The position numbers and the translations under genes are program-made. A stretch of 64,000 nucleotides of DNA from Modicisalibacter xianhensis (lineage in GTDB: Bacteria > Pseudomonadota > Gammaproteobacteria > Pseudomonadales > Halomonadaceae), in the NCBI RefSeq assembly GCF_900113605.1, contig NZ_FOPY01000008.1, positions 1 through 64,000 of the forward strand, written 5' to 3'. A model generated the notes under the pieces. It did not search any database. It was given only the letters and a program-made list of their open reading frames with translations, and was not told the DNA's origin. Positions 30,295-39,211 of this stretch are shown piece by piece. The first letter of the stretch is position 1, and the number at the start of each line of letters is the position of its first letter.

Positions 30295-31581
30295 TCACTG
30301 GTCGGGGTCGAGAAACCAGGCTTTCATCACCGAGGTGATCTGGCGCATCTCATCGGGCGTGGTGACATAGGCCGGCATGGTATACAGCCAGCGACCGAAC
30401 GGGCGTAGCCACACACCGTGCTGCCTGGCAAAGGCCTGAACCCCTTCGAGGCATTCCGCTGCCTTGGCCTCGATGACGGCCGTCGCGCCCAGCACGCGCA
30501 CGTCATCCACGTCAGAATGCTGGCGCAGGGCCGTATCTTCGAGCAGTTCATGGCGCAGGACGTCGTTCAGCGTGGCGATCTTGCCCAGGTAATCTTCCTC
30601 TTCGAAGATCGCCAGGCTCTCCAGCGCCAACCGGCAGGCCAGCGGGTTGCCCATGAACGTGGGGCCGTGCATGAAGGCATGGCCCGGGTCGTCGCTGAGA
30701 AAGGCCTCATAGACGCGACTCGTCGCCAACGTGGCAGCGTGACCCAGATACCCGCCAGTCAGTCCCTTGGAGAGCACCATGATGTCCGGTGTCACGTCGG
30801 CATGTTCCGCCGCGAAGCACTTGCCGGTGCGCCCGAAGCCGGTCGCGACCTCATCGAAAACCAGCAGTACGCCGAATTCGTCACACAGCTTTCGTGCGGT
30901 GCGCACGTAGTGCGGCGAGGTCATGTTGAGCCCGCCGGCGGCCTGCAGCAGCGGCTCCATGAGCAGGGCGGCGATTTCATGATGGTGGCGCTCGAGTGCC
31001 TGGCGTAGCGCGGCAATATCCGCCTCGACTGCCTCGCGTGGGGCATCGAACGGGGCCGTCGGGGCCGGGGCGAAATGATGACGGGGCAGGAATCCGGCAA
31101 ATAGCGAATGCATGCCTTCCTCAGGGTCGCAAACCGCCATGCACCCCGTGGTATCGCCATGATAAGCGCGCATTAGCGACAGCATCCTGTGCTTCTCGGG
31201 ATGGCCACGTTGTACCTGGTACTGCACGGCCATCTTCATGGCCACTTCCATGCCCACCGAGCCACTGTCCGAAAAGAACACATGGTTGAGCCCCTCGGGC
31301 GTGATGCGCACCAGGGCATCGGCCAGTTGCTGGGCCGGGTCGTGGGTCAGTCCGCCGAGCATGACATGGCACAGGGTATCCGCCTGGGCCTTGAGCGCAT
31401 TGACCAGGCGAGGGTGGCCGTAACCGTGGATCATGCACCACCAGGAACAGGTGGCATCCAGCAGGGCCTCATCGTCTTCGAGGTGCAGCCAGGCGCCCCG
31501 GCCACCGACGACTCGCGGTGCCTTCGGCTGGGTCTGCATCTGGGCATACGGGTGCCATAGCGTCGGGTAGGGGTGGGGCAT
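30295..31581 (-). CDS. bioA: adenosylmethionine-8-amino-7-oxononanoate aminotransferase
   Basis: A PLP class III aminotransferase of biotin synthesis, 428 residues, using S-adenosylmethionine as amino donor to make 7,8-diaminopelargonate. Conserved parts: LWHPYAQM, the cofactor region FSDSGSVGMEVAMKMAVQ, LVFDEVATGFGRTGK and the Schiff-base Lys in LSKGLTGGYL. It stands alone, away from other bio genes. A BirA-type box lies at 31594-31626 just upstream, so it is probably repressed by biotin-loaded BirA. Confidence 0.95.
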   Translation of the reverse strand: MPHPYPTLWHPYAQMQTQPKAPRVVGGRGAWLHLEDDEALLDATCSWWCMIHGYGHPRLVNALKAQADTLCHVMLGGLTHDPAQQLADALVRITPEGLNHVFFSDSGSVGMEVAMKMAVQYQVQRGHPEKHRMLSLMRAYHGDTTGCMAVCDPEEGMHSLFAGFLPRHHFAPAPTAPFDAPREAVEADIAALRQALERHHHEIAALLMEPLLQAAGGLNMTSPHYVRTARKLCDEFGVLLVFDEVATGFGRTGKCFAAEHADVTPDIMVLSKGLTGGYLGHAATLATSRVYEAFLSDDPGHAFMHGPTFMGNPLACRLALESLAIFEEEDYLGKIATLNDVLRHELLEDTALRQHSDVDDVRVLGATAVIEAKAAECLEGVQAFARQHGVWLRPFGRWLYTMPAYVTTPDEMRQITSVMKAWFLDPDQ

Positions 31582-31593
31582 GCTTCATACTCT

Positions 31594-31626
31594 TTGTTAA
31601 CCATTAACTTTAGATTAGGTTAACAC
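31594..31626 (-). promoter_or_regulatory. BirA operator of bioA
   Basis: TTGTTAACC (31594-31602), 15 bases, then GGTTAACAC (31618-31626): the arms pair at 7-8 of 9 positions and match the known bacterial BirA operator (TTGTNAACC-N14-16-GGTTNACAA type). It begins 13 bases before the bioA start in the gap shared with mvaT. Confidence 0.8.
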
Positions 31627-31767
31627 GTCTTGCCGGGCGGAGGAGAGAGACCGCTATATATGCCAAGGGCACACATCCAAATCACACGTAGGCAGAGATG
31701 GCTTGGCAGGCGAAATGACAACAACAATAATGAGGCGCAGCGACCCCTCATCAAAGGCAACGACCGC

Positions 31768-32169
31768 ATGTCCCTGCTAAGCGAATATCTGCTCAAGGAG
31801 CAGCAGCTCAAGGAACTCGACGACGAGCTGAGGGCCATGGAGCGCGACACGCAACTCCAGGCCGACCTGGCTTTCAAGACCCGCCTCGACACCCTCATGG
31901 CGGATTTCGACAAGCACACGGCCGACGTGGTGGCGCTGCTTGAGTCCCTGCCTGAGCCGATACCCACGCCGACAGTTCCGACCGCCTCACCAGACACGCC
32001 TGCAGCCCCCAGCGATGGCCGCCGCAAGCGCAAGACGCGAGTGTATGAAAACCCGCATACCGGCGAACGGATCGAGACCCGTAGCGCCAACCACAAGACG
32101 CTCAAGGCCTGGAAGGCAGAACATGGGGCCGAGACCGTCGAAGCATGGGTCTTGCCGGCCGAGAGTTGA
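31768..32169 (+). CDS. mvaT: MvaT/MvaU-type nucleoid protein (H-NS family)
   Basis: The 133-residue protein has an N-terminal coiled-coil oligomerisation part (about 1-60), a Pro/Ala-rich linker (about 61-88), and the MvaT DNA-binding end with VYENPHTGERIETRSANHKTLKAWK split over residues about 95-120. MvaT proteins bind AT-rich DNA and silence foreign genes. The start at 31768 (MSLLSEYLL) matches the family N-terminus; the frame is open upstream without similarity. The AT-rich polysaccharide block only 4 kb away is an obvious target (inference). Confidence 0.9.
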   Translation: MSLLSEYLLKEQQLKELDDELRAMERDTQLQADLAFKTRLDTLMADFDKHTADVVALLESLPEPIPTPTVPTASPDTPAAPSDGRRKRKTRVYENPHTGERIETRSANHKTLKAWKAEHGAETVEAWVLPAES

Positions 32170-32288
32170 TCGCTGTGTCGTTAGCGTTGAAAGCAGTCAG
32201 GCGAAATGTAATGAAGTGTTACGCAACGTAAGATAAGATAACCCTGATATCTGATTCCAGACTGAATCCGGTATTTCCCTGTTTTTGC

Positions 32289-32315
32289 AGCCCGACCTAT
32301 GGTCGGGCTTTTTTT
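32289..32315 (+). terminator. rho-independent terminator after mvaT
   Basis: A perfect 9-bp stem (32289-32297 with 32301-32309), loop TAT, then seven T. It lies 120 bases after the mvaT stop. The rest of the 391-base stretch between the two MvaT-like genes (32170-32560) holds nothing else clear. Confidence 0.88.
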
Positions 32316-32560
32316 GTGCCTTTCTGCCAAACATTTGCCAAATCGCTGGCATCAGGCTTGACGAATGTGCAGGGGTTGAGTTTCCATCCGTTAACTGCAT
32401 AAATGCACAGCTACCTTCAGGCTCGTCAGCCCGAACACGCCACCCGACGGCGCGCGTCTGAGAAGAATCGTGGGTTCCCGCAACAGGAACCAACACCCGG
32501 CCACACCGAATGGTCAATTTCACACTCGTTTCGTTGAATAACCCGTGGTTACCTTGATAC

Positions 32561-32830
32561 ATGAAATCTTCCAGATCCCAGTCTCGTCAGATGGACGAGA
32601 GAGAAAAGTTACGCAAGTTTCGTGAACTCGATGATGCCTTCGCCCAGGCCCTGAGAGAACTCGACAAGAGCAGCCCCAAGCCTGAACCTGAGGCCGAAGA
32701 AGTTCCGAGCCAGGAAGACCCCCAGGAATTCGAACGCCGCCTGCGCGCGCTGATGGCCGACTTCCAGCAGACCGATACCAGCGTCGATACCTTGCTGCGT
32801 ACCATGCTCAAGCTCGGCAAGATCGCCTGA
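32561..32830 (+). CDS. short MvaT-like protein without DNA-binding domain
   Basis: An 89-residue, highly charged protein. Residues 57-81 align without gaps to residues 36-60 of the neighbouring MvaT (11 of 25 identical, including LMADF and the V..LL pattern), the oligomerisation segment of that family. The C-terminal DNA-binding half is absent and the protein ends with LKLGKIA. Truncated H-NS relatives of this kind are known as antagonists that join and disturb the silencing filament; that role here is inferred. The start has no strong ribosome site; an internal ATG at 32591 is possible. Confidence 0.65.
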   Translation: MKSSRSQSRQMDEREKLRKFRELDDAFAQALRELDKSSPKPEPEAEEVPSQEDPQEFERRLRALMADFQQTDTSVDTLLRTMLKLGKIA

Positions 32831-33011
32831 ACGCCAGCGTCGCTTGCGCTAAGCCTTCAATTTTGCAGAAATTTCTTCGCTAGCGTTAAGTTTCATGAGC
32901 TAGTGCCGATAGGTCCCTTGCATTACAATCCCGTGTCAGCACGGCATGGCACCGTGCGTTTGACTGAATACTAGAAAGACGTCGCGATGATGACGTCCTC
33001 TGCAGGGACCG

Positions 33012-33758
33012 ATGATGAATAGCTATTCCCCTTCATCCAGCGATGAGATTTCGCTGGTAGATCTCGTCGTGCTTCTGGTCAGGCGCTGGAAGCTGATGCT
33101 CGCCGTTTTTGCGATGACCCTCCTGGCCGCCATTGCAGTGGCGCTCATGTGGCCGACCACCTATACCTACACTTCGCTGTATGCCATTGCCGAGACGCAA
33201 GACGACGAAGGGAAGGCCAAGCCCCTGGAAGCAGCGAACGCATTACTTGCCCGGCTGCGCCTCCAGATACAGCCCAGTGAGGTGCGCCAGCTATTGGCGG
33301 ATAAGCGATGGCACCAGTTGCCTTTCGACCTGTCATTCAGCCAGCCGCAGGGAACCGGGCTGATTGCCCTGACGACACAGGCCCAGGAAAGCCAGCAAGA
33401 GGCGGTAGAGCAATTGCATCGCGAGCTGCTGGACGCCTTGGCACACACCCAGCAGACACTCGTTGAACGTACCGAGCGGTCGTTGACGTACCGGCTCGAG
33501 GCGCTGCGCTCAGCCATCCAGCAGGTCGGGGTCGTCGACGGCAATTTGACAGCAGCCGTGAGCCGGCTCGAGGCGCAACTGACAGCATTGCAGGCAGGTG
33601 AGGTATCGCAGCTCGCGGTACGCAGCCTGGAGCCCCAGGGGGTTTCCGCCTGGCTTGTCGTCGTGGCAGGCGTTCTTGCAGGGTTGGTATTGGCTATCGT
33701 TGCTGCGTTTGGCAGCCATTTTTCCGGTGCCGTTAGACAACGGCTTACGCACGGTTAA
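33012..33758 (+). CDS. Wzz-like polysaccharide chain-length protein 1
   Basis: A 248-residue inner membrane protein with the Wzz layout: a conserved start [19 protein letters not shown], first membrane helix (about 29-50), a periplasmic coiled-coil region (about 60-205), and second helix (about 212-235). It lacks the cytoplasmic kinase of Wzc types. It closely resembles the second copy at 34040, including SLEPQG/SLEPAG before the last helix. It lies upstream of the ops site and so probably outside that operon. Confidence 0.82.
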   Translation: MMNSYSPSSSDEISLVDLVVLLVRRWKLMLAVFAMTLLAAIAVALMWPTTYTYTSLYAIAETQDDEGKAKPLEAANALLARLRLQIQPSEVRQLLADKRWHQLPFDLSFSQPQGTGLIALTTQAQESQQEAVEQLHRELLDALAHTQQTLVERTERSLTYRLEALRSAIQQVGVVDGNLTAAVSRLEAQLTALQAGEVSQLAVRSLEPQGVSAWLVVVAGVLAGLVLAIVAAFGSHFSGAVRQRLTHG

Positions 33759-33809
33759 CCTGTCGCTTACATGCGACGCAGCACACACAAAATTCATACG
33801 CCCGAAACC

Positions 33810-33834
33810 TAGAGGAGGGCAGAGGCCTCCTCTA
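33810..33834. repeat. hairpin between the two wzz-like genes
   Basis: TAGAGGAGG (33810-33818) pairs with CCTCCTCTA (33826-33834) around a 7-base loop. No T-run follows (AAAATA), so it may mark the end of the first transcript or a protein site. Confidence 0.45.
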
Positions 33835-33973
33835 AAATACCCGCTTGGCAAAATAACAGCGTGTAACAGAGCGAAAACACTGCACCAACGGCTCGGGAAA
33901 GTAAGCAAAGGGACGATCCGTTTATCCCGACCAAGGGCATCACGCTCGCGATATTTCAGGGCCTTGGGAAGCT

Positions 33974-34002
33974 GCCCGGAACAATCTCCGGGCGGTAGCG
34001 TG
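33974..34002 (+). promoter_or_regulatory. ops element (RfaH recruitment site)
   Basis: GGCGGTAGCGTG at 33991-34002 is an exact copy of the classical operon polarity suppressor. It overlaps a 7-bp stem-loop GCCCGGA/TCCGGGC (33974-33980 with 33987-33993). In enterobacteria RfaH binds the ops non-template strand in paused polymerase and prevents termination through long polysaccharide operons. It lies 38 bases before the second wzz-like gene and is on the correct strand. Confidence 0.85.
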
Positions 34003-34039
34003 CCCAAGCATTATTTGCGTTCAAGGATAGCGCCTCTCT

Positions 34040-34810
34040 ATGACCCCTCAAGACAACTCCACCTATCGTCAGTACGACGACGAAATCTCCCTGGTCGATC
34101 TCGCTACCATCCTGGTCCGCCGTTGGAAGGCGATGGCAATCATTTTTGTCATCATCGTCGGTCTGGCGCTTGCCTATGCGATACTTGCCCCGCGCTCCTA
34201 CAGTTACTCCTCCATCTATAACGTCGCTGAAAAGGCGCCTGGAGCACCGCTCGAATCGCCGGAGTCGCTAGTGGCCAAGGCCAAAAACCTCTATCTCGGC
34301 CCGGTAACACGAGAACTCCTGGCGAAGACAGGACTCGTCAACCTGCCTTTCGACGTACGTATCGAGAACCCGGAAGAAACGCTGCTGGTGACGTTATCCT
34401 CGCAAGCCAGCGAAGCCGACCAGGAGATTGTCGCCCAACTCCACGAAGGGGTGCTGGCTCGTCTGCAGCAGGGGCAGCAAAGCATGGTGGAGCGTCAAAC
34501 CGAAGCGTTAAAACGTCAGCTCGAGAGTGCCAGGCAGTCACTGGAAACGATACGTGGCTCGGAAAGCCTGGGGGCGGCTGAAGTCACGGCGAGCATCATG
34601 GGGCGAATCGCCAATCTCGAAGCCGAGCTTGAAGAGTTAACGGGCGGAGACGTTGGGCAAACAGCGGTACAGAGTCTGGAGCCCGCAGGGACGAGTCGCA
34701 TCATAATTGTTGCCCTAGCTATTGTACTGGGTGCCATTCTGGCCATTACCGGTGCCTTCCTGTTGCAGTTCAGCTCTCTCGTTCGGTCGAGCTTGAAAGA
34801 AAACGGTTAA
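34040..34810 (+). CDS. wzz: Wzz-like polysaccharide chain-length protein 2
   Basis: A 256-residue Wzz-type copolymerase: [19 protein letters not shown], first helix about 30-50, periplasmic coiled-coil part with Glu/Gln-rich helices (about 125-200), and second helix about 217-240. It controls chain length together with a Wzy polymerase in known systems. It is the first gene after the ops element and so heads the polysaccharide operon. It is a paralogue of the gene at 33012. Confidence 0.85.
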   Translation: MTPQDNSTYRQYDDEISLVDLATILVRRWKAMAIIFVIIVGLALAYAILAPRSYSYSSIYNVAEKAPGAPLESPESLVAKAKNLYLGPVTRELLAKTGLVNLPFDVRIENPEETLLVTLSSQASEADQEIVAQLHEGVLARLQQGQQSMVERQTEALKRQLESARQSLETIRGSESLGAAEVTASIMGRIANLEAELEELTGGDVGQTAVQSLEPAGTSRIIIVALAIVLGAILAITGAFLLQFSSLVRSSLKENG

Positions 34811-34830
34811 TCAAAAACGAGGAGCACGCT

Positions 34831-36156
34831 ATGAACGTGACGGTATTCGGGACTGGTTATGTCGGCCTGGTACAAGGAGCAGTGCTAGCGAACGCAGGCC
34901 ACAACGTTGTCTGTGTCGATGTCGATAGCCACAAGATCGAGCGCCTGAAGGAGGGGTTCATCCCGATCTATGAGCCGGGGCTGGAGTCACTGGTCAAGGA
35001 AAACTACAGCGAAGGCCGGCTCGACTTCACGACCGATTCTTCCCAGGCCGTGACACATGGCGATATCCAGTTCATTGCCGTCGGTACCCCGCCTGACGAA
35101 GATGGCTCTGCCGATCTCAAGTACGTGCTGGCCGTGGCCGAGACCATTGCACAGCATATGGACCGCCATCAGATCATCATCGACAAATCCACCGTGCCGG
35201 TCGGCACCGCCGACAAGGTCAAGGCCAGGATTGCCGACACGCTGGCAGCCCGCGGAAGGTCCGATCTCACCTTTGATGTGGTGTCCAACCCGGAATTCCT
35301 CAAGGAAGGTTCCGCCGTTGCGGATAGCCAGAAACCTGATCGCATCGTCATCGGCACGGATAGCGAGCATGCCGAGGAAGTGATGCGTGAACTCTACGCA
35401 CCATTCAACCGTATCCATGAAAAGATCATCGTCATGGATGTGCGTAGTGCAGAGCTGACCAAGTATGCCGCCAACTGCATGCTGGCCACCAAGATCAGCT
35501 TCATGAACGAGATGGCCAACCTGGCCGAGCGCTTGGGCGCCGATATCGAAATGGTCCGACAGGGCATCGGCTCCGATCCCCGCATCGGTTATCACTTCAT
35601 CTATCCTGGCGTCGGGTATGGTGGCTCCTGCTTTCCCAAAGACGTTCAGGCCCTGATTCGCACCGCAGACGGTATCGACTTCGATGCCAAGGTGCTCAAG
35701 GCCGTGGAAGCACGAAACTATGAGCAGAAGACGACGCTGTTCCAGAAGATCCAGAGCCACTACGGTGACGAGCTGAAAGGCAAAACCTTCGCCCTCTGGG
35801 GTCTGGCCTTCAAGCCTAACACAGATGACATGCGCGAAGCCCCAAGCCGCGTGCTGATGGAAGCGTTGTGGCAGGCCGGCGCCAAGGTTCAAGCTTATGA
35901 CCCCGAAGCCATGGAAGAAACCCAGCGCATCTATGGCAGCCGGGACGATTTGTCGTTGTGCGGCACCAAGGAGGCCGCGCTCAAAGGGGCTGATGCCTTG
36001 ATCATCGTGACCGAGTGGAAATCCTTCCGAGCGCCGGACTTTGAGCTGATCAAGCAGCAGCTAAGCCTACCGATCATTTTCGACGGGCGTAACTTGTATG
36101 AGCCCAAGCGGATGAGTAAGAAAGGAATTACCTATTACTCGGTTGGCCGGCTATGA
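34831..36156 (+). CDS. ugd: UDP-glucose 6-dehydrogenase
   Basis: The 441-residue enzyme oxidises UDP-glucose to UDP-glucuronate with two NAD+. Visible: the N-terminal fold [20 protein letters not shown], the catalytic Cys in [25 protein letters not shown] and the C-terminal UDP-binding domain. A related UDP-ManNAc dehydrogenase activity is a less likely alternative. It supplies an acidic sugar for the polymer. Base composition is still that of the host chromosome, unlike the genes after 36.2 kb. Confidence 0.92.
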   Translation: MNVTVFGTGYVGLVQGAVLANAGHNVVCVDVDSHKIERLKEGFIPIYEPGLESLVKENYSEGRLDFTTDSSQAVTHGDIQFIAVGTPPDEDGSADLKYVLAVAETIAQHMDRHQIIIDKSTVPVGTADKVKARIADTLAARGRSDLTFDVVSNPEFLKEGSAVADSQKPDRIVIGTDSEHAEEVMRELYAPFNRIHEKIIVMDVRSAELTKYAANCMLATKISFMNEMANLAERLGADIEMVRQGIGSDPRIGYHFIYPGVGYGGSCFPKDVQALIRTADGIDFDAKVLKAVEARNYEQKTTLFQKIQSHYGDELKGKTFALWGLAFKPNTDDMREAPSRVLMEALWQAGAKVQAYDPEAMEETQRIYGSRDDLSLCGTKEAALKGADALIIVTEWKSFRAPDFELIKQQLSLPIIFDGRNLYEPKRMSKKGITYYSVGRL

Positions 36157-36217
36157 AACCATGAGAGTCTTGTTGTATTTCAACAAGATTGGATTTAGTA
36201 AATAAATAGTAGAGATT

Positions 36218-37348
36218 ATGATTAAAACTTTGTGTGTATTCGGAACAAGGCCGGAAGCGATAAAAATGGCACCGTTAGCCTTGTCCTTGGCTGCTGACGG
36301 GCGTTTCGATGCCAAAGTATGCGTCACTGGACAGCATAGGGAAATGCTCGATCAGGTGCTGAATTTGTTCGAGCTAGTACCGGATTATGATTTAAATATC
36401 ATGAAGCCTGGACAGGATCTGTCAGACGTCACGACTGCCATTCTTCAGGGCATGAAGCACGTACTCAAGGAAGTCAAGCCAGACATCGTACTTGTCCATG
36501 GTGATACGGCGACCACATTTGCCACAACACTAGCGGCTTATTACGAGCGTATACCTGTAGGCCATGTGGAAGCAGGGCTGAGAACGGGCAATATCTATTC
36601 ACCCTGGCCTGAAGAGGCGAACCGAAAGCTGACTGGCACACTGGCCGAGTTGCACTTCGCTCCGACAGAGCGATCACGGCAGAACCTGCTGGAAGAGGGG
36701 ACGGCGCCAACCAAGGTGCATGTGACAGGTAATACGGTGATTGACGCGCTTTTGGATGTCGTACGTAAGTTGAAAGATAGCGGTACCTTCCAAGCGCGCT
36801 TTTCGTCACAGTTCGATTTTCTGGATGCTGAGCGCAAGCTGATTCTCGTTACCGGACATCGCCGGGAAAGTTTCGGAGGAGGGTTTGAGAGAATCTGTCA
36901 GGCGCTTAGGGAGACTGCAATAGCACATCCAGAAACGCAAATCGTCTATCCGGTTCATCTCAATCCCAACGTAAGAGAGCCCGTACAGCGGCTATTGTCG
37001 GATATCGACAACGTTCATTTGATAGAACCCCTCGATTATCTTCCCTTCGTTTACTTGATGAATCGAGCCGAGATCATTCTTACCGACTCCGGTGGCATAC
37101 AGGAAGAAGCGCCTTCGCTCGGGAAGCCTGTGCTAGTAATGCGTGAAACCACCGAACGACCGGAAGCAGTTATAGCAGGTACAGTCAAGCTTGTAGGTAC
37201 AAGCCAAGAAAAAATAATTACTGAAATTGAGCAATTGCTAACGGACAAGAAAGCATATCAAGAAATGAGCTATGCACATAATCCATATGGTGATGGTAAA
37301 GCTTGTTCTCGAATAAAAGAACATATTTACAATATGTTTAATATATAG
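36218..37348 (+). CDS. wecB: UDP-N-acetylglucosamine 2-epimerase (non-hydrolysing)
   Basis: A 376-residue GT-B-like enzyme that interconverts UDP-GlcNAc and UDP-ManNAc. Conserved parts: [47 protein letters not shown], and the C-terminal [28 protein letters not shown]. The gene is where composition changes, with an AT-rich 3' end. UDP-ManNAc is a likely building block of the polymer; no matching ManNAc dehydrogenase other than the Ugd-like protein is present. Confidence 0.94.
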   Translation: MIKTLCVFGTRPEAIKMAPLALSLAADGRFDAKVCVTGQHREMLDQVLNLFELVPDYDLNIMKPGQDLSDVTTAILQGMKHVLKEVKPDIVLVHGDTATTFATTLAAYYERIPVGHVEAGLRTGNIYSPWPEEANRKLTGTLAELHFAPTERSRQNLLEEGTAPTKVHVTGNTVIDALLDVVRKLKDSGTFQARFSSQFDFLDAERKLILVTGHRRESFGGGFERICQALRETAIAHPETQIVYPVHLNPNVREPVQRLLSDIDNVHLIEPLDYLPFVYLMNRAEIILTDSGGIQEEAPSLGKPVLVMRETTERPEAVIAGTVKLVGTSQEKIITEIEQLLTDKKAYQEMSYAHNPYGDGKACSRIKEHIYNMFNI

Positions 37349-37358
37349 GTATTTGTGC

Positions 37359-38099
37359 ATGGTCTTTTTTTTATTGCTCGCCGTTGTGATAATTTTTTCG
37401 TTCATACATTTAATTGAAGTAGCATCTTTTTTTGCAAGAGTGGCGGGAGTGAAAAAAGGAAATACTGCTTTTGGCTATGCGCTTCAGAATTCAGTCTTTA
37501 TGTTTACTCGTGTCTTTACAATGTTGTTGCTGCCTTTGTTAGGTTATTTAGTGGACTTAAAGATTAGCGAAGATTTTTATCTGGGTATGGTCGCGCTATC
37601 GTTACTTTCTGCTAGTTTTTTTGGTTATGTTGTTATAACTCACAAGGAAAGAGTGATAGCAGCTTTTCAAAAAATTATAACTGCTTACGAAGAAAATGGA
37701 AAATTGTTTTTTAAGATGATTTCTTTCCCTGTGCATTTTATGAGAACGTCAGGAGTTATAAAGAATAAGCCATCACTATATACTTTAAAAAATTATGTTA
37801 GAAACAGTTTTTTTTGGGGGGGGGCAATAATATTCGGCATTTATTCTATATCAGTGTTAATGTCTTTCTATTTTGGTTTGGTTTTTTATGAGTACAGAAC
37901 AACAATATCACAGCTTTCTGGGATTAGTAATGCGTTAGCCACAGTTATTTTAACATTTTACATCGAACCAAGAATGTCAGGGATTATTGATAATAATAAA
38001 GAGAGCGCTGTTGATAGTATAGAGTGCTTAATGTATGGAAGAGTAATAGGCACATTTGTGTGTTTTGTGTTCTTTTGTTTGTATATTGTTTACAATTGA
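37359..38099 (+). CDS. Amj-type lipid flippase family protein
   Basis: The 246-residue polytopic membrane protein (about six helices) resembles the Amj (alternate to MurJ, DUF2837) lipid II flippases: an N-terminal FIHLIEVASFFARVAGVKKGN, FTRVFTMLLLPLLGYLVD, and QLSGISNALATVILTFYIEPRMS near the end. It is in a polysaccharide operon that lacks a visible Wzx, so it probably flips undecaprenyl-linked repeat units (inference). The ATG at 37359 is preferred over a TTG six bases upstream. A T8G9 run at codons 151-156 makes it a candidate for phase variation. Confidence 0.75.
   Translation: MVFFLLLAVVIIFSFIHLIEVASFFARVAGVKKGNTAFGYALQNSVFMFTRVFTMLLLPLLGYLVDLKISEDFYLGMVALSLLSASFFGYVVITHKERVIAAFQKIITAYEENGKLFFKMISFPVHFMRTSGVIKNKPSLYTLKNYVRNSFFWGGAIIFGIYSISVLMSFYFGLVFYEYRTTISQLSGISNALATVILTFYIEPRMSGIIDNNKESAVDSIECLMYGRVIGTFVCFVFFCLYIVYN
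37808..37824 (+). repeat. T8G9 homopolymer tract inside the flippase gene
   Basis: Eight T followed by nine G encode FFWGG (residues 151-155). The G run is extreme for an AT-rich gene. Gain or loss of one G would shift the frame and remove about 90 residues, including the last helices. Confidence 0.9.
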
Positions 38100-38120
38100 A
38101 GACTTATAGTTGAGGCTTGC

Positions 38121-39209
38121 GTGAAAATATTGGTGATGTGTCAAGACTACCCTAGCGATAAAAACAAGTACGCGATGTCCTATGTGCATACAAGGAATAT
38201 TAATTATCAGTTTTATGGACACGAAGTTTACGTGTTAAGTTTTAGCGCTGAAAGAAGCTATAGCTATCAAGGAGTAAAAGTTTTTTCTGAAAAAGATTTA
38301 CCTAAAAAGGAATTTTCAGAAGCAGAAGTGGTTTTATCTCATGCCCCTAATTTAAAAAATCATGTTAGGCTTCTATTGCAAATTAAAAATCAGCAGGTTG
38401 TTTTTTTCATACATGGGCATGAGGTCTTGAAAAAATATAAGGATTATCCTCAAGAGTATCCTTGGAAAAGATCCAACAAGCTTAAGGAATTTTTGCATAG
38501 GGCATATGATGAAATAAAAATTAGCTCATTAAAATATTTATTCAAAATAATAGGGTTGAGAAATGATGTAAAATTTGTTTTTGTAAGCAAGTGGATGAAG
38601 CAGCAATTTGCTAAAAATGTTGACTTTAAATTTGAAAATAAGTATATCTCCACTATTATCCCCAATGCTTCACATAACTCTTTTTTGACAAAATCCCATA
38701 GAAAAATTGAAAATTGTTTAGGCGATTTTATTACGATAAGGCCATTGGATGACTCTAAATACGGTGTTGATTTAGTAGTTAATTTTGCATTGGCTAATCC
38801 GTGCTATCAAATCCACTTGTATGGTAAAGGAAATTATTTCAAACATAACGAAAAGCCAAGAAATATTGTTTGGCATGATTGTTTTATAGAGCAATCAGAA
38901 ATACCAGGCTTGCTGGATAAATATAAAGCAGCATTAATGCCTACACGATATGACTCGCAAGGAGTTATGATGTGCGAGATGGCCTGTTATGGAATACCAT
39001 TAGTTACCACTGACATGGAAATAACGAAAGAGATGCTGTTGGGTTTCGATAATGTCTATCTTTTAAAAGAAAGTGATTTCAGTAAAAAATTTAATATCAA
39101 AGTTGAGGAAATGATAGAAGAAAAAAGATCAACAGCCAAACTTAGGTTCGATGCAAAGACACTTATTGGTCAAGAGATTCAATTTTTTACAGACGGTCAA
39201 GTAAATTAA
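38121..39209 (+). CDS. glycosyltransferase, GT-B fold (GT4-like)
   Basis: A 362-residue cytoplasmic protein. The GT4-type C-terminal nucleotide-sugar signature is seen in LMPTRYDSQGVMMCEMACYGIPLVTTDMEI, with a basic central region. The N-terminal half (KILVMCQDYPSDKN) fits the acceptor domain. Start is GTG at 38121. Strongly AT-rich with rare codons for this genome. Sugar and linkage are unknown. Confidence 0.75.
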   Translation: MKILVMCQDYPSDKNKYAMSYVHTRNINYQFYGHEVYVLSFSAERSYSYQGVKVFSEKDLPKKEFSEAEVVLSHAPNLKNHVRLLLQIKNQQVVFFIHGHEVLKKYKDYPQEYPWKRSNKLKEFLHRAYDEIKISSLKYLFKIIGLRNDVKFVFVSKWMKQQFAKNVDFKFENKYISTIIPNASHNSFLTKSHRKIENCLGDFITIRPLDDSKYGVDLVVNFALANPCYQIHLYGKGNYFKHNEKPRNIVWHDCFIEQSEIPGLLDKYKAALMPTRYDSQGVMMCEMACYGIPLVTTDMEITKEMLLGFDNVYLLKESDFSKKFNIKVEEMIEEKRSTAKLRFDAKTLIGQEIQFFTDGQVN

Positions 39210-39211
39210 AG

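Noticed and set aside
32885-32929. Promoter with TACAAT (32924-32929) before the first wzz-like gene
   Set aside because: A -10-like hexamer is present, but no acceptable -35 box is at the right distance.
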